Notes: generated from the letters alone by a model not told the origin. Shown: positions 9,081-18,201, counted from the stretch's first letter. The stretch is DNA of 64,000 nucleotides from Streptantibioticus silvisoli (GCF_027947535.2 NZ_JAAGKO020000035.1:1-64000); one strand, 5' to 3'. Made by a program: numbers and translations.

Positions 9081-9463
9081 TCACCGCCTGCCATGGTCAC
9101 TCACGACCGCGTACTCGCGTCCCCGAACTCATCGAACACCCAACCGCACTCCCGATCACCACCCCACCCCCTCCCCCGCGATCCGGGCATCCACCAACCG
9201 CAACTCCCGACGGCCTCCCGCGCGGCGACCACCGCCATCTGCGCCGCCCCGTCCATCCGCCGCACCTCACGCGGCGACAGCCTGTGATCAACCGGATCAA
9301 CATCAGCCTCCGCCGCAACACGCGGACTAAACCCACCCCCATCAAAAAGCGTTATTCCCCACACCGCCGACCGACCCGAAGGAGCAAACCCCCAAAACGC
9401 TTTCCTGTCACTCTCTCCCGGAGCCACCACACCAGTACCCGTCAGCACAACCCAAGGCACCAT
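9081..9463 (-). pseudogene. Truncated type II PKS ketosynthase (KS-alpha), N-terminal fragment in three frames
   Basis: From ATG 9463, preceded by GGGGAGGGGG, the translation VVLTGTGVVAPGESDRKAFW, TLFDGGGFSPRVAAEADVD and LSPREVRRMDGAAQMAVVAA follows the N-terminus of actinomycete KS-alpha subunits closely. After about 85 residues the match moves to a second frame (VVIGSAVGCSMS). It then moves to a third frame (EYAVVSDHGRR) that ends in TGA at 9081-9083. The catalytic Cys and His regions are absent. This is therefore a decayed N-terminal third of a minimal-PKS ketosynthase, on the same strand as the SARP gene downstream. It supports the reading that the left of the window belonged to an aromatic polyketide cluster. 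Confidence 0.8.
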
Positions 9464-10191
9464 CCCACCCCCTCCCCGGGACAATAGAACAATCAACGGC
9501 CGCCCCTGCAAATCCGGCACACCCGAGACTCCCCGCACCACCTAGAGAACACCTCGAAAACCACTGGAGACAAACGGAACCCACACCCATCCACCGCCCT
9601 AAACCCCCTGACACGAAACCCGACCCACCGCGACGACAACGCGATCAACCGGAACTACGGGTCCCGCCCCCGGACCAGCCTCACCAGCACAACAGCAGCC
9701 CCCACCGAACACACCACCAGCCCCGGGCCGCTCAGCCCCCTACTCCGCCGCCCTGCCACCGCAGCCCTCCCGCGCGTCACCGCAGGCCGCCCCGGCAGCG
9801 GGCGGCCGAGCGCGCCGCCCTGGAGAACCCCAGCGGCAGAAGAACGCCCGTTGCCCGGCCAGACAGGTACCTCAACCCCCCAGTGGGAACCCACGGCAGC
9901 TCCGTCCCGAGGCGGACACACCGCCTGGGCAGCCGGAATGGGCGAACGGGGCACCCGCCGGAGCAGGGACGGCCACAACAGTGGCGTGCGGTACGCCCGC
10001 TGGGGCTGAGGGCGTTCGGGACGCACTCCGGAACGGGCCGGGAACACTCCGGAGCGGAGTGCGGGCCGGTTTCCGGGAGGCGGCCGAAAAGCGCCGTCGT
10101 CCGGTATGACTAATACCGGGCCGGTTTGCGGAGTGGTTCCGATGAGCAGATCGGGTGCGCCAAGTCGTACGCGCAGCCGAGGAGTTCGTCC
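9464..10191. other. 728-bp stretch without a gene
   Basis: C-rich sequence between the ketosynthase remnant and the oxygenase gene. Open frames on both strands encode Arg/Pro-rich peptides with no recognisable family. A promoter for the downstream oxygenase is expected in the last 150 bp; GTATGACTAATACC at about 10103-10116 is locally AT-richer and could include it. Confidence 0.35.
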
Positions 10192-11715
10192 ATGGACCGC
10201 ACCGTTCCCGCCGACTCCCCCGTACCGGCCCCGCGCGGACCCGCCCCGGACGCACACGGACCCCGTCCGGACACACCGGGCTCCCCCGGCCGACCGGAAC
10301 CAGGCCCCGGCGACGTCTCGTTCCGGCGGGCACTGGGCGAATGGCGCATCGGGCTGGTCGCCTGGCGGCTGCTGGTCCTCCAGGCGGCGCATCCGCACGT
10401 CTCCGCCGGCATGGAGAAGCAGTCCACCTACCGCGGACACCCCTGGCGGCGGATCGAGCACACCCTCGGCAGCGGGCGACGGCTGTTCCACTCCGACGCC
10501 GACACCCTGCGCCGCGAGATCGCCCGGCTGGAGCGCGCGCACCGGCGCATCGAGGGCACCGACGAGCAGGGGCGCGGCTACTCGGCGTTGGATCCGGCCA
10601 CCCGGGTGTGGGTCATGGTCACCCTCTACGAATGCGTCACCGCCGTCGGGGAGTTGTCGGGCGACCCCTACAGCACGGCCGAACTCGACGCGCTCTACCG
10701 GGAGTTCCACGAGGTCGTGCTCGCGTTCGGGCTGCCGGACTCGTTGGTGCCCGCGACCGCCGCCGACGTGCCGGCGTATGTCGAGCGGACGGTGGCGGAA
10801 ACCCTGGAGCACGGCACGGCGGCCCGCTACCTCCTGCACGGCATCCTGCGCGAGGCGCCGTGCCCGCGCCGGCTGCGCCCGGTCCGCCTGCTGTGGCCAC
10901 TGCTGCGGCTGGTGGTAGCCCGCATCCTGGCCGACCTCACCCTCGCCGACCTGCCCGCCTCCTACCGCACTCGCTTCGCACTGCGCCGCACCCGCCGCGC
11001 CGCACTGCTGTCCTGGGTCATGCACCACGGCGCCCGCGCGCTGGTGACCCGGCTGCCGGACCGTATGCGCTACCGCGCGCACACCGCCCCGGGCGACCCG
11101 GCCACCGCCACGGAAGCGGCAACGGCACCGGCCACAGTGATCCCGGGCCAGCAACGGACCGCAGGGCGACGCCGGCAGCGGGACGCGCGGCGGCCCAGGC
11201 TCGACACGTTCTTCCGCCAGGTGCTGGACCAGACCGGCGACGGCTTCGTCGACGCCGAGGACCTGCGGGCGATGGCACACAACGTCTGCTGGCAACTCGA
11301 ACTCGACGACGCCGGGGAAGCGTCGGTCCACGCCGCGTTCTCCGCCTGGTGGGAGCAGATCCGCACCACCATGGACACCGACGGCGACGGACGGGTCGAC
11401 CGCACGGAGTTCATCACCGCCACGATGGCCGGCTGCGACCACGACCCCGACTATCTGAACCGCGGCCCACGGCTGGCCGCGCAAGCCGTCTTCGACGCCG
11501 CGGACACCGACGGGGACGGCCACCTCGACGCCGCCGAGTACACCGTCATGTTCGGCACCCGGGTCCACCCGGCGGAACTCGCCCACGGATTCCGCCAACT
11601 GGACGGCGACGGAGACGGCCGCATCACTCGCGAGGAATTCCTGAACGGCTTCACCGACTTCTTCACCGCCCGCTCCAACTCGGCAGCCGGCCACCAACTC
11701 CTCGGCCGCGCCTGA
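10192..11715 (+). CDS. MpaB/DUF2236-family oxygenase fused to four C-terminal EF-hands
   Basis: A 507-residue protein with two parts. Residues about 40-290 match the MpaB'/rubber-oxygenase-type catalytic domain (DUF2236): LVAWRLLVLQAAHPHVSAGM, then TRVWVMVTLYECVTAV, with the His residues used for haem in characterised members. After a basic linker, residues about 335-505 hold four EF-hand loops: DQTGDGFVDAED, DTDGDGRVDRTE, DTDGDGHLDAAE and DGDGDGRITREE, arranged like calerythrin/calmodulin-type pairs. Start ATG 10192 has GAGGAG upstream. DUF2236 proteins in actinomycetes are usually single-domain, so fusion to a calcium sensor suggests calcium-gated oxygenase activity. No signal peptide is seen; the substrate is unknown. 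Confidence 0.82.
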   Translation: MDRTVPADSPVPAPRGPAPDAHGPRPDTPGSPGRPEPGPGDVSFRRALGEWRIGLVAWRLLVLQAAHPHVSAGMEKQSTYRGHPWRRIEHTLGSGRRLFHSDADTLRREIARLERAHRRIEGTDEQGRGYSALDPATRVWVMVTLYECVTAVGELSGDPYSTAELDALYREFHEVVLAFGLPDSLVPATAADVPAYVERTVAETLEHGTAARYLLHGILREAPCPRRLRPVRLLWPLLRLVVARILADLTLADLPASYRTRFALRRTRRAALLSWVMHHGARALVTRLPDRMRYRAHTAPGDPATATEAATAPATVIPGQQRTAGRRRQRDARRPRLDTFFRQVLDQTGDGFVDAEDLRAMAHNVCWQLELDDAGEASVHAAFSAWWEQIRTTMDTDGDGRVDRTEFITATMAGCDHDPDYLNRGPRLAAQAVFDAADTDGDGHLDAAEYTVMFGTRVHPAELAHGFRQLDGDGDGRITREEFLNGFTDFFTARSNSAAGHQLLGRA

Positions 11716-11732
11716 GCGGGAAGCACCCGGGC

Positions 11733-11852
11733 ACGGAGCACGCACCGACAGAACAGCCGCGAACGGAGCACTCACGCTCGGAACACTCCCGCACGGAGCA
11801 CTCACGCACAGAACACTCCCGCACGGAACACTCCCGCACGGAGCGCGAATAC
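11733..11852. repeat. Tandem array of eight 15-bp units
   Basis: Eight head-to-tail 15-bp units with consensus ACGGAACACTCCCGC. The first two and the last are degenerate and the five in the middle are nearly identical. The array lies 17 bp after the stop of the oxygenase gene and 185 bp before the chitinase start. The unit length is a multiple of three, and one forward frame reads TEHSR repeatedly, but that frame has no start with a ribosome-binding site and overlaps the oxygenase in another frame, so I treat the array as non-coding. Confidence 0.85.
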
Positions 11853-11956
11853 GCGGAAAGCACCGAGCCGACTGAAACGGGGAGGCCGAGGGCCGCAAGG
11901 GAGTGGGCGGCATTCCGCTTGGTCTGGTTCTCTTGACGGCGCAACAGGCGGACGCT

Positions 11957-11970
11957 TTGGTATGTACCAA
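11957..11970. promoter_or_regulatory. 14-bp palindrome upstream of the chitinase gene
   Basis: TTGGTATGTACCAA is a perfect inverted repeat (6-bp arms, TG centre) 67 bp upstream of the chitinase start. A TTGACG hexamer at 11933-11938 could be a -35 box, though no good -10 lies 17 bp further. Chitinase genes in Streptomyces are controlled by DasR and by direct repeats; this palindrome does not match the DasR consensus well, so the cognate regulator is open. Confidence 0.4.
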
Positions 11971-12037
11971 CTCGGCCCGCGCGGCACCAACACCCACCAC
12001 TCCAGGCCCGAGGCATCCCCAGAAGGGGTACTCAGTC

Positions 12038-13750
12038 ATGAATCTCACGCGGTTTGCGGCTTCCGTCTGCGCCCTCGCCCTCGCCGCCACCGGTGCCGCC
12101 GTCGCTCTGGCGCCGGCCGGCAGCGCCGCGACGGCGAGCAGCGTCTACTCCGTGGCTCCCTATGTCGACATGTCCAACAGCCAGGAAGGACTGCTCGACA
12201 CAGCTGTCACCGGACACAAGCTCAAGGCATACACGGCGGCTTTCGTGCTCGGCGAAGGGTGCACCCAGATCTGGGGTGACACCCTCCCGATCGGCAACGA
12301 CTCCTTCACCGACCCCGAGATCGCCAAGGCCAAGTCCGAGGGTGCCTCCGTCATCATCTCCTCCGGCGGGGCCAGCGGCGAAGCGCTCGCCTGGACGTGC
12401 TCCACGCAGAGCAGCATCGACGCCGGGTACCAGGCCCTCATCAACGACTACGGCGTCACCCAGCTCGACTTCGACATCGAAGGCGCCGCCATCGCGGACA
12501 CCGGCGCCGCGGCCCGCCAGATGCAGGCGATGAAGGACCTCAAGGCGTCCAACCCCGGCCTGCAGTTCTCCATGACCCTGCCGGTGCTGACCAGCGGCCT
12601 GACCAGCGACGGCGTCAACATCCTCAAGGCCGCCAAGAGCGCGGGCATCAAGATCGACGTCGTCAACATCATGGCGATGGACTACTACGCGGGCACGGGC
12701 ACCGAGATGGGCCAGGGCGCGGTCAGCGCGGCCAAGGCGACGCTGGCGCAGATGCAGTCCGTCGACCCCGGTTACACCTACGCCAACCTCGGGATCACCC
12801 CGATGATCGGCAAGAACGACGACGGTTCGACGTTCACCCTGGCCGACGCCCAGACCGTGGAGAACTTCGCCGCGCAGAACGGCGTCGGACGGCTCGCGTT
12901 CTGGGCCGCGACCCGGGACCAGGCCTGCGGCGGAAGCGCCAACTCGCTGCCCACGTGCAGTGAGATCAGCCAGAACAGCCTCGCGTTCACGGACGCGTTC
13001 GTGCCGTACGAGGGCAGCGGAGGCGGTGGCGGCGGGGGCACCACCAGTGACTTCTCCCTGTCCCTGTCACCGGGCTCCGCCTCGGTCGCCCAGGGCGGTT
13101 CCGCGACCGCGACCGTCGGCACCGCCGTCACCACGGGCAGCGCCGAATCCGTCAGCCTCTCCGCGTCCGGTGCGCCTGCCGGAGTCAGCGTCTCCTTCAG
13201 CCCTGCCTCCGTAACGTCGGGCGGCAGCTCGACGCTGAAAGCGACGGTCGGAGCCTCCGTCGCCGCGGGCAGCTACCCCATCACCGTCACCGGCAGCGCC
13301 ACGAGCGGCAGCCACAGCGCGACCTACACCCTCACCGTCACCTCCACCGGCGGTGGAGGAGGCGGCGGCGGCTCCCTGACCAACGCCGGCTTCGAGACCG
13401 GCAGCCTGAGCCCGTGGACCTGCACCGGTGGCGCAGCGGTGGTCTCCAGCCCGGTCCACAGCGGCAGCCACGCACTCCAGGTCACCCCGAGCGCCAGCAG
13501 CACTGCGGAATGCGACCAGACCGTCACCCTCTCCCCCAACCACACCTACACGCTCACCGGTTGGGTCCAGGGCCCCTACGCCTACCTCGGAGTCAGCGGC
13601 GGCGCCACCGCCAGCGCCTGGTCCGACCTCACCAGCTGGAACCAGCTGACGGTCGGCTTCACCACGGGCAGCAGCGGAACCGTCACCGTCTACGTCCACG
13701 GCTGGTACGGCCAATCCAGCGTGACCGCCGACGACTTCACCCTCGGCTAG
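12038..13750 (+). CDS. Secreted GH18 chitinase with Ig-like and carbohydrate-binding domains
   Basis: A 570-residue exported enzyme. Residues 1-31 are a Sec signal peptide (basic N-region, Ala/Val-rich core, AGSAA cleavage site). The catalytic domain spans about 35-335 and carries the GH18 signature LDFDIEG, with Asp144, Asp146 and the proton donor Glu148, plus the downstream MAMDYYAG strand. Two Gly-rich linkers separate it from an Ig-like module (about 350-445) and a C-terminal beta-sandwich module (about 458-570; [12 protein letters not shown]) typical of carbohydrate-binding domains. It should hydrolyse chitin outside the cell. AGAAGGGG precedes the ATG. The layout resembles Streptomyces chitinase C-like enzymes with a two-module tail. 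Confidence 0.93.
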   Translation: MNLTRFAASVCALALAATGAAVALAPAGSAATASSVYSVAPYVDMSNSQEGLLDTAVTGHKLKAYTAAFVLGEGCTQIWGDTLPIGNDSFTDPEIAKAKSEGASVIISSGGASGEALAWTCSTQSSIDAGYQALINDYGVTQLDFDIEGAAIADTGAAARQMQAMKDLKASNPGLQFSMTLPVLTSGLTSDGVNILKAAKSAGIKIDVVNIMAMDYYAGTGTEMGQGAVSAAKATLAQMQSVDPGYTYANLGITPMIGKNDDGSTFTLADAQTVENFAAQNGVGRLAFWAATRDQACGGSANSLPTCSEISQNSLAFTDAFVPYEGSGGGGGGGTTSDFSLSLSPGSASVAQGGSATATVGTAVTTGSAESVSLSASGAPAGVSVSFSPASVTSGGSSTLKATVGASVAAGSYPITVTGSATSGSHSATYTLTVTSTGGGGGGGGSLTNAGFETGSLSPWTCTGGAAVVSSPVHSGSHALQVTPSASSTAECDQTVTLSPNHTYTLTGWVQGPYAYLGVSGGATASAWSDLTSWNQLTVGFTTGSSGTVTVYVHGWYGQSSVTADDFTLG

Positions 13751-13765
13751 GCCGTTTCTCACCGA

Positions 13766-13930
13766 TCACCGTGCGGTCCGGAGGCGGACGGCGGCGACGT
13801 GGCGTGCGGCGAGGCAGCCACTTGACGCCTTGTCGTTTCGGATGGCGATGCCGTGCCATGGCGTCAAGCGGTTGATGCGGAGTCCGACGGTGTCGCGTCG
13901 GCGGTGGGCGGCCCGGTCGAAGTCGGCCGG
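13766..13930 (-). pseudogene. IS5-family transposase, C-terminal remnant
   Basis: The minus-strand translation FDRAAHRRRDTVGLRINRL followed by PWHGIAIRNDKASSGCLAA matches the C-terminal end of IS5-type DDE transposases (family pattern near the catalytic Glu: ...RxxxExxINRLKxxRxxATRYDK...LA). Only the last 50 or so residues remain and the catalytic Glu position is not obviously kept. A 9-bp inverted repeat (CTTGACGCC / GGCGTCAAG) at about 13823-13868 lies within it. This is a relic of an insertion between the chitinase and the AraC-type regulator genes. Confidence 0.65.
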
Positions 13931-14027
13931 GCCGCCGTCGGCGTGGCCCGCGCCGGCCCGCGCTGCGGCCGGCTTTCGGAAGCCGGGCCCGTCGACGGCC
14001 GTCCCTCCGGTCGAGGCTCGCCCGGGA

Positions 14028-15005
14028 TCACACCACCGCCGCGTCCGCGACGGAGCGGTAGTCGCTCGGCGAGGCGCCATAGGCGGCGCGAAAGGCCCGG
14101 GTGAAGGTGGGGTGGTCCTTGAAGCCCCAGCGTGCCGCGATCTGGTGGACGGGCACGTCGCGCAGCGCCTGATCGGCGAGGTCCCGGCGCGCGCGTTCGA
14201 GGCGCTGGTGGCGGATCCAGGCCGCGACGGTGGTGTCGCGCGCCGCGAAGAGGCGGTGCAGGTAGCTCAGCGAGATGTGGTGAGCGGCGGCAACGGTTCC
14301 CGGCGTCAGGCGGGGGTCGGGCAGTTGCTGCTGGATGAAGGTCTCGATCCGCATCAGCAGCGTGCGCCGGCGTGAGTCGTCCGGCACCGTGCCCTCGGCG
14401 TCGAGGTGATGGGCCACCACGGCGGTCATCAGGTCGCGGGCCACGGTACCGACCCGGGGAAGATCGGTCGGGCGGTAGTCGGCCGAGCACGTGGTCGTAC
14501 TGGTGAGGAACTGCCTCAGCAGTCCGCCGACACCCGTGGCCCCGGGCAGGGACCTCCCCAGCAGCCGCTCGATCCTGCCGACCGGCACTCCCAGGAACTC
14601 GCGGGGTAGGTGTGCGCGCACCATCGTCACCGGCCCGGCACCCGTGCCGAATCCCAGCCGGAAGGGCGTCGAGCTGTCGTACATCGCGAATTCCTGGCCG
14701 GTCAGCACGGTCTCCCGCCCCGCCTGACTGACCATGATGTCTCCGCTGAGGGCCGTGATGACGCAGAGCAGCTCCGGATCGTGCTGCCGGATCAGCCTGG
14801 GTGTCCGCACGACCTCGGAGGGAGAGCACGTCAGCTCCACCACGTCGACCTCGGCGAGATCCAGCATCCGCGCCGTCGCCAGGAACTCGTCGGGCTCCGC
14901 GCTGACGACCCGCATCGGGTGCTCGCTGTTGACGAAGATCTCGTTCAACGAACTCAGCCGATCCTGCGCCGGCAGATCCTCGGCGCGGAATACCACCTGC
15001 ATCAT
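14028..15005 (-). CDS. AraC-family transcriptional regulator
   Basis: A 325-residue regulator. Residues about 10-180 form an AraC-binding-like sensor domain of the FeaR/AraC_binding_2 type (DIMVSQAGRETVLTGQEFA, YDSSTPFRLGFG). The C-terminal 100 residues are the double helix-turn-helix (GTVAAAHHISLSYLHRLFAA, IRHQRLERARRDLAD, IAARWGFKDHPTFTRAFRAA). The start is ATG 15005 with CAGGGGGG upstream; a second ATG follows directly. It diverges from the hydrophobin-like gene at 15475 across a 469-bp gap and may regulate it. The effector is unknown. Confidence 0.92.
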   Translation of the reverse strand: MMQVVFRAEDLPAQDRLSSLNEIFVNSEHPMRVVSAEPDEFLATARMLDLAEVDVVELTCSPSEVVRTPRLIRQHDPELLCVITALSGDIMVSQAGRETVLTGQEFAMYDSSTPFRLGFGTGAGPVTMVRAHLPREFLGVPVGRIERLLGRSLPGATGVGGLLRQFLTSTTTCSADYRPTDLPRVGTVARDLMTAVVAHHLDAEGTVPDDSRRRTLLMRIETFIQQQLPDPRLTPGTVAAAHHISLSYLHRLFAARDTTVAAWIRHQRLERARRDLADQALRDVPVHQIAARWGFKDHPTFTRAFRAAYGASPSDYRSVADAAVV

Positions 15006-15474
15006 GCACCCCCCTGTCTTCAGCGTAACTGTTGTGATGGCTCCGGACTTCGTGCCTTCGCCCCATGGGCCCGCCCCGGACCGCAGCCGCGCACCGTGGC
15101 AGGCAGGGGTGGCGCCTCGCCTGCGCGCACCGGGCCACCGCGGCGCGAACCGGACGTCGGCCCGGCCGCCAGGGCACCGTCGGAACCCGGTACGCAACCG
15201 GGTTCTGTCCAGCGGACACCCGCCGACCGAGCCCGGCGGTCCTCCCCACCGGCGGCCGGCGCAACGACGTCACCCGGGTGATGCGGCAGGCACGACGGGT
15301 GCGGGGTGCGGGCGGTCGGAGGACAAGGGGGAGGAGTCCCAAGCGGCGGCCCCGCACTGCCTCCGCCGACCGGTACGGGCAGCACGGGCCGTGCTCCCCC
15401 CACCCCGGTGAACGTGTTCGCCCGCGTGGGCGACGCCGGGTATCCGGCGGCGGTCGACGGGCGAGGATCACCGC
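15006..15474. other. Divergent intergenic region, nothing recognised
   Basis: A 469-bp region between the AraC-type regulator and the hydrophobin-like gene. The first 40 bp next to the regulator are AT-richer (CAGCGTAACTGTTGTGATGG) and probably hold its promoter. No gene, RNA or clear operator was found in the rest. Confidence 0.4.
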
Positions 15475-15876
15475 ATGATCACTTCTTCCGTATACCGGCG
15501 CGTTGCCGCCGCTGTCGGGGCCGGCCTGCTGTCGACCATGGGGCTGGCCGTCTCCGCCGCGCCCGCGCACGCCACGCCCGCCGCCGCGCGCCCGGCCGCC
15601 GCGCCGGCCGGTCAAAACCTGTGCTGTCTGTCCACGGAGAGCCAGGACAAGCTCGACCCCGCCACCGCCGCCCTGCTGAAGGTCGAAGGCGTGTCGGCCT
15701 CGGCCTATCCGGGCAGTGTCGGCCTCGGTTGCCGTCCCCTCAGCCTGGTACCGATCGCGGATGGCAGCAGCTGCGGCAGCCAGCCGGTGGTGTGCGGCCG
15801 GTTCGACGGACTCGTGGCCCTGGGCTGTACCCCGGCGAGCCTCTCCCCGACGGCGGCGGAGAGCCGCCCCAGCTGA
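15475..15876 (+). CDS. Small secreted protein with a class I hydrophobin-like cysteine pattern
   Basis: A 133-residue protein. Residues 1-33 are a signal peptide (VYRR basic region, AAAVGAGLLSTMGLAVSA core, AHA cleavage). The mature part has six Cys: 50, 51, 86, 100, 107 and 118. Spacing fits fungal class I hydrophobins: CC, 34 residues, C4, 13 residues, C5, then 5 residues to position 106 (Val, where C6 is expected), C7 at 107, 10 residues, C8. Flanking residues also match (GLGCRPLSLV; QPVVCGRFDGLVALGCTP). The two missing Cys, C1 and C6, are disulfide partners in fungal proteins. A surface-active secreted protein is inferred. Start ATG 15475 has GAGGA upstream. A strong hairpin follows at 15905. 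Confidence 0.8.
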   Translation: MITSSVYRRVAAAVGAGLLSTMGLAVSAAPAHATPAAARPAAAPAGQNLCCLSTESQDKLDPATAALLKVEGVSASAYPGSVGLGCRPLSLVPIADGSSCGSQPVVCGRFDGLVALGCTPASLSPTAAESRPS

Positions 15877-15904
15877 AGAACGGCCGTGCCCGGTGGGCAG
15901 CGAC

Positions 15905-15938
15905 GAAGGCCGGCGCCTCCGTGGAGGCGTCGGCCTTC
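15905..15938. terminator. Intrinsic terminator-like hairpin after the hydrophobin-like gene
   Basis: GAAGGCCGGCGCCTCC, a 2-nt centre, then GGAGGCGTCGGCCTTC form a 16-bp stem with a single mismatch, 28 bp after the stop codon. No U-tract follows, as is common in Streptomyces. The palindrome could serve both the hydrophobin-like gene and the convergent pyruvate oxidase gene. Confidence 0.75.
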
Positions 15939-16242
15939 GAGCGTGCGGCAGGTGGCTCAGTCCCCGACGTCCTCGATGCCCTCGATGCCCTCGACGAGCA
16001 GCCACCGGCCCACTCGGGCGCTGACGCGGTCCGCCTTCACGCCCAACGGCGCGTCAACCGGCCGGCACGACACGAGGGATCGACCGGTCGCTCCGGCAGC
16101 GCGCCGCACCCACGACGCCGCACGCCCAAGTGCCGCCGCTCCCACGCCCGTTCGCCGCCGGCGCGTTCCCGGCCACCCCCGCCCCGGCCTCCCCGAGCGC
16201 CGCGCCGCGCACGGCGCTACCGCGTGGCCCCACCCTCCATCG

Positions 16243-17976
16243 TCAGTCCGTCTCGCCCGGGCTGCGCAGCATCTCCTTGACCTTGGCGATGGCGAAGCCC
16301 CAGCCCTGCTCGACCGTGGGCTTCGCGGGGACGGCGATCTCCTCGGGGTTGGTCAGTACGTCCAGCAGAACCGGGCCCGGCGTGGAGAAAGCCCTGTTCA
16401 CACCATCGATCAGCTCGCCGGAATGGGTGACCCGGATACCCGTGATGCCCAGGGCCGTGGCGACGGCGGCGAAGTCCGGGTTGTCGAGTTCGGTGCCGAA
16501 CTCGGGCAGTCCGACCTGCTCCTGCTCCAGCTTCACCATGCCCAGGCGCCGGTTGTCGAAGACGATGATCTTCACCGGCAGCCGGTGGGTGCGGATGGTG
16601 ATCAGATCGCCGAGCAGCATGCTCAGACCGCCGTCGCCGCAGAACGCCACCACCTGCCGGTCCCGGTCGAGGAACTGCGCACCGAGCGCCTGCGGCATGG
16701 CGTTGGCCATCGATCCCAGGTTGTAGGAACCCATCAGCCGGCGTTTCCCGTGCATCCGCACGAACCGGGAGAGCCACACCGTCGCCATCCCGGTGTCCGA
16801 GGTGAACACCGCGTCGTCGGCCGCCACTTCGTTGATCGCCAGAGCGAGTGCCTCGGGGCGTACCAGGTGTTCACGGTTGTCCAGTGCCGAGCGCACCTTG
16901 CCGACCAGCCCCCGGTCGTGGTCCGGGGCGGCCAGCCTGTGCTGCGCCTTCTGCCAGGTGGCGAAGCGTTCGCGGGCGCCGTCGAGGTGGGAGCGGTCCT
17001 CGCTCGGCTCGACCCGGTCCATCAGGGCGCGCAACGTGGGGCCGACGTCCGCGGTGAGCGCCACGTCGACCGGTACCCGGCGGCCGATGTGCTCGGCGAC
17101 GGTGTCGACCTGCACCACCTTCTTGCCGTCCGGATACCAGTCCCGGTAGGGGAAGTCGGTCCCCAGCAGTACCAGCGCGTCCGCGTGGTCCATCGCCCAG
17201 GCGGCGGCCGGATTGCCGATCAGACCGGTCTGGCCCACCTCGAACGGGTTGTCGCCCTCGAAGCCCTCCTTGGCCTTCAGCGTCAGCACCATCGGCGCCC
17301 CGAGCCGTTCCGCCAGCGCCAGGGTCTCCGTACGCGCTCCCCGCGCGCCCCTGCCGACCAGCAGGGTGACCCGGTCGGCGGAGTTGATCAGCTCGGCGGC
17401 CTCGTCCAGGGCCGGGTCGTCGGGCCGGCTGCTGGGCCGGGTCAGCGACAGCCGGGCCGGGCGGTCGTCGGGCACCTCCTGGTCGCCGACGTCGCCCGGC
17501 ACGGTCAGCACGGCCACCCCGCCGCGCCCGATCGCGCTGCGTACGGCGATCTCCAGGAGGCCGGGCAGCTGCGCCGGTGAGGTGATGGTGGCGCGGAAGA
17601 CGGCGACGTCGCGGAAGAGCAGGTCGTTGTCGACCTCCTGGAAGTAGTCGGTGCCGACGTCGGCGAGCGGTACCTGCCCGGCGATCGCCAGGACCGGGGT
17701 CCCGCTCTTGGCGGCGTCGTAGAGGCCGTTCAGCAGGTGGATCGAACCGGGGCCGACGGTGCCCATGCAGACCCCGATCGTGCCGCTGAGCTGCGACTGC
17801 GCACCGGCGGCGAAAGCTGCCGCCTCCTCGTGCCGGCAGCCCACCCACTCGACCGTCTCCGCCCGGCGGATGGCGTCGGTGAAGGGGTTGAGCGCGTCGC
17901 CGACCACGCCGAAGACATGCTTCACCTGAAGCTCTTCCAGCGCGTCGACGATCACTTGGGCGACGGTACGGGCCAT
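16243..17976 (-). CDS. poxB: Pyruvate oxidase/dehydrogenase (thiamine-diphosphate, quinone-type)
   Basis: A 577-residue TPP enzyme of PoxB length (about 572-580). The N-terminal Pyr domain carries the cofactor-activating Glu in GCRHEEAAAFAAGA. The central domain (about 185-330) is the FAD-binding type seen in pyruvate oxidases. The C-terminal PP domain shows the TPP motif starting CGDGGLSMLLGD and ending FDNRR. It decarboxylates pyruvate to acetate and CO2, passing electrons to quinone at the membrane in PoxB. GGAGG precedes ATG 17976. It lies downstream of the NRPS operon on the same strand with a 256-bp gap and a possible terminator, so it is probably a separate housekeeping unit. A related acetolactate-synthase-like activity cannot be excluded. 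Confidence 0.88.
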   Translation of the reverse strand: MARTVAQVIVDALEELQVKHVFGVVGDALNPFTDAIRRAETVEWVGCRHEEAAAFAAGAQSQLSGTIGVCMGTVGPGSIHLLNGLYDAAKSGTPVLAIAGQVPLADVGTDYFQEVDNDLLFRDVAVFRATITSPAQLPGLLEIAVRSAIGRGGVAVLTVPGDVGDQEVPDDRPARLSLTRPSSRPDDPALDEAAELINSADRVTLLVGRGARGARTETLALAERLGAPMVLTLKAKEGFEGDNPFEVGQTGLIGNPAAAWAMDHADALVLLGTDFPYRDWYPDGKKVVQVDTVAEHIGRRVPVDVALTADVGPTLRALMDRVEPSEDRSHLDGARERFATWQKAQHRLAAPDHDRGLVGKVRSALDNREHLVRPEALALAINEVAADDAVFTSDTGMATVWLSRFVRMHGKRRLMGSYNLGSMANAMPQALGAQFLDRDRQVVAFCGDGGLSMLLGDLITIRTHRLPVKIIVFDNRRLGMVKLEQEQVGLPEFGTELDNPDFAAVATALGITGIRVTHSGELIDGVNRAFSTPGPVLLDVLTNPEEIAVPAKPTVEQGWGFAIAKVKEMLRSPGETD

Positions 17977-18201
17977 CAACTGCCTCCGATACTTGAACGG
18001 TCGAGCGGCCTGTCCGGTACGGCAGCCGGGCGACTCCCGCGCTGACCTCCACCGGATCACCACCGGTACGCGCCTGCCCGGGTTTGCCGGCTTGATGTGG
18101 CTCCCGTCCTGATCGGGTTCCCGGACACCGGCGTGAGCGCTGCGCACTCCTACCATGCCGGTGGTGCGGCGGTGGCGCAGCGTCGTCACGGGCCGGGGAG
18201 A

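Noticed and set aside
11733-11852. Tandem array considered as a CRISPR
   Set aside because: Units are contiguous with no unique spacers, and there are no cas genes.
9655-12090. An 811-codon minus-strand frame across the oxygenase gene
   Set aside because: It is antisense to the EF-hand oxygenase and includes the 15-bp repeat as a Cys/Ser/Arg repeat; no recognisable domain.
15475-15876. Hydrophobin-like protein considered as a chaplin
   Set aside because: It lacks the chaplin core, has six Cys rather than two, and shows a CC pair and hydrophobin spacing instead.
16243-17976. Pyruvate oxidase considered as part of the NRPS pathway
   Set aside because: There is a 256-bp gap with a possible terminator, and it matches a housekeeping enzyme family; no sequence link to the cluster.
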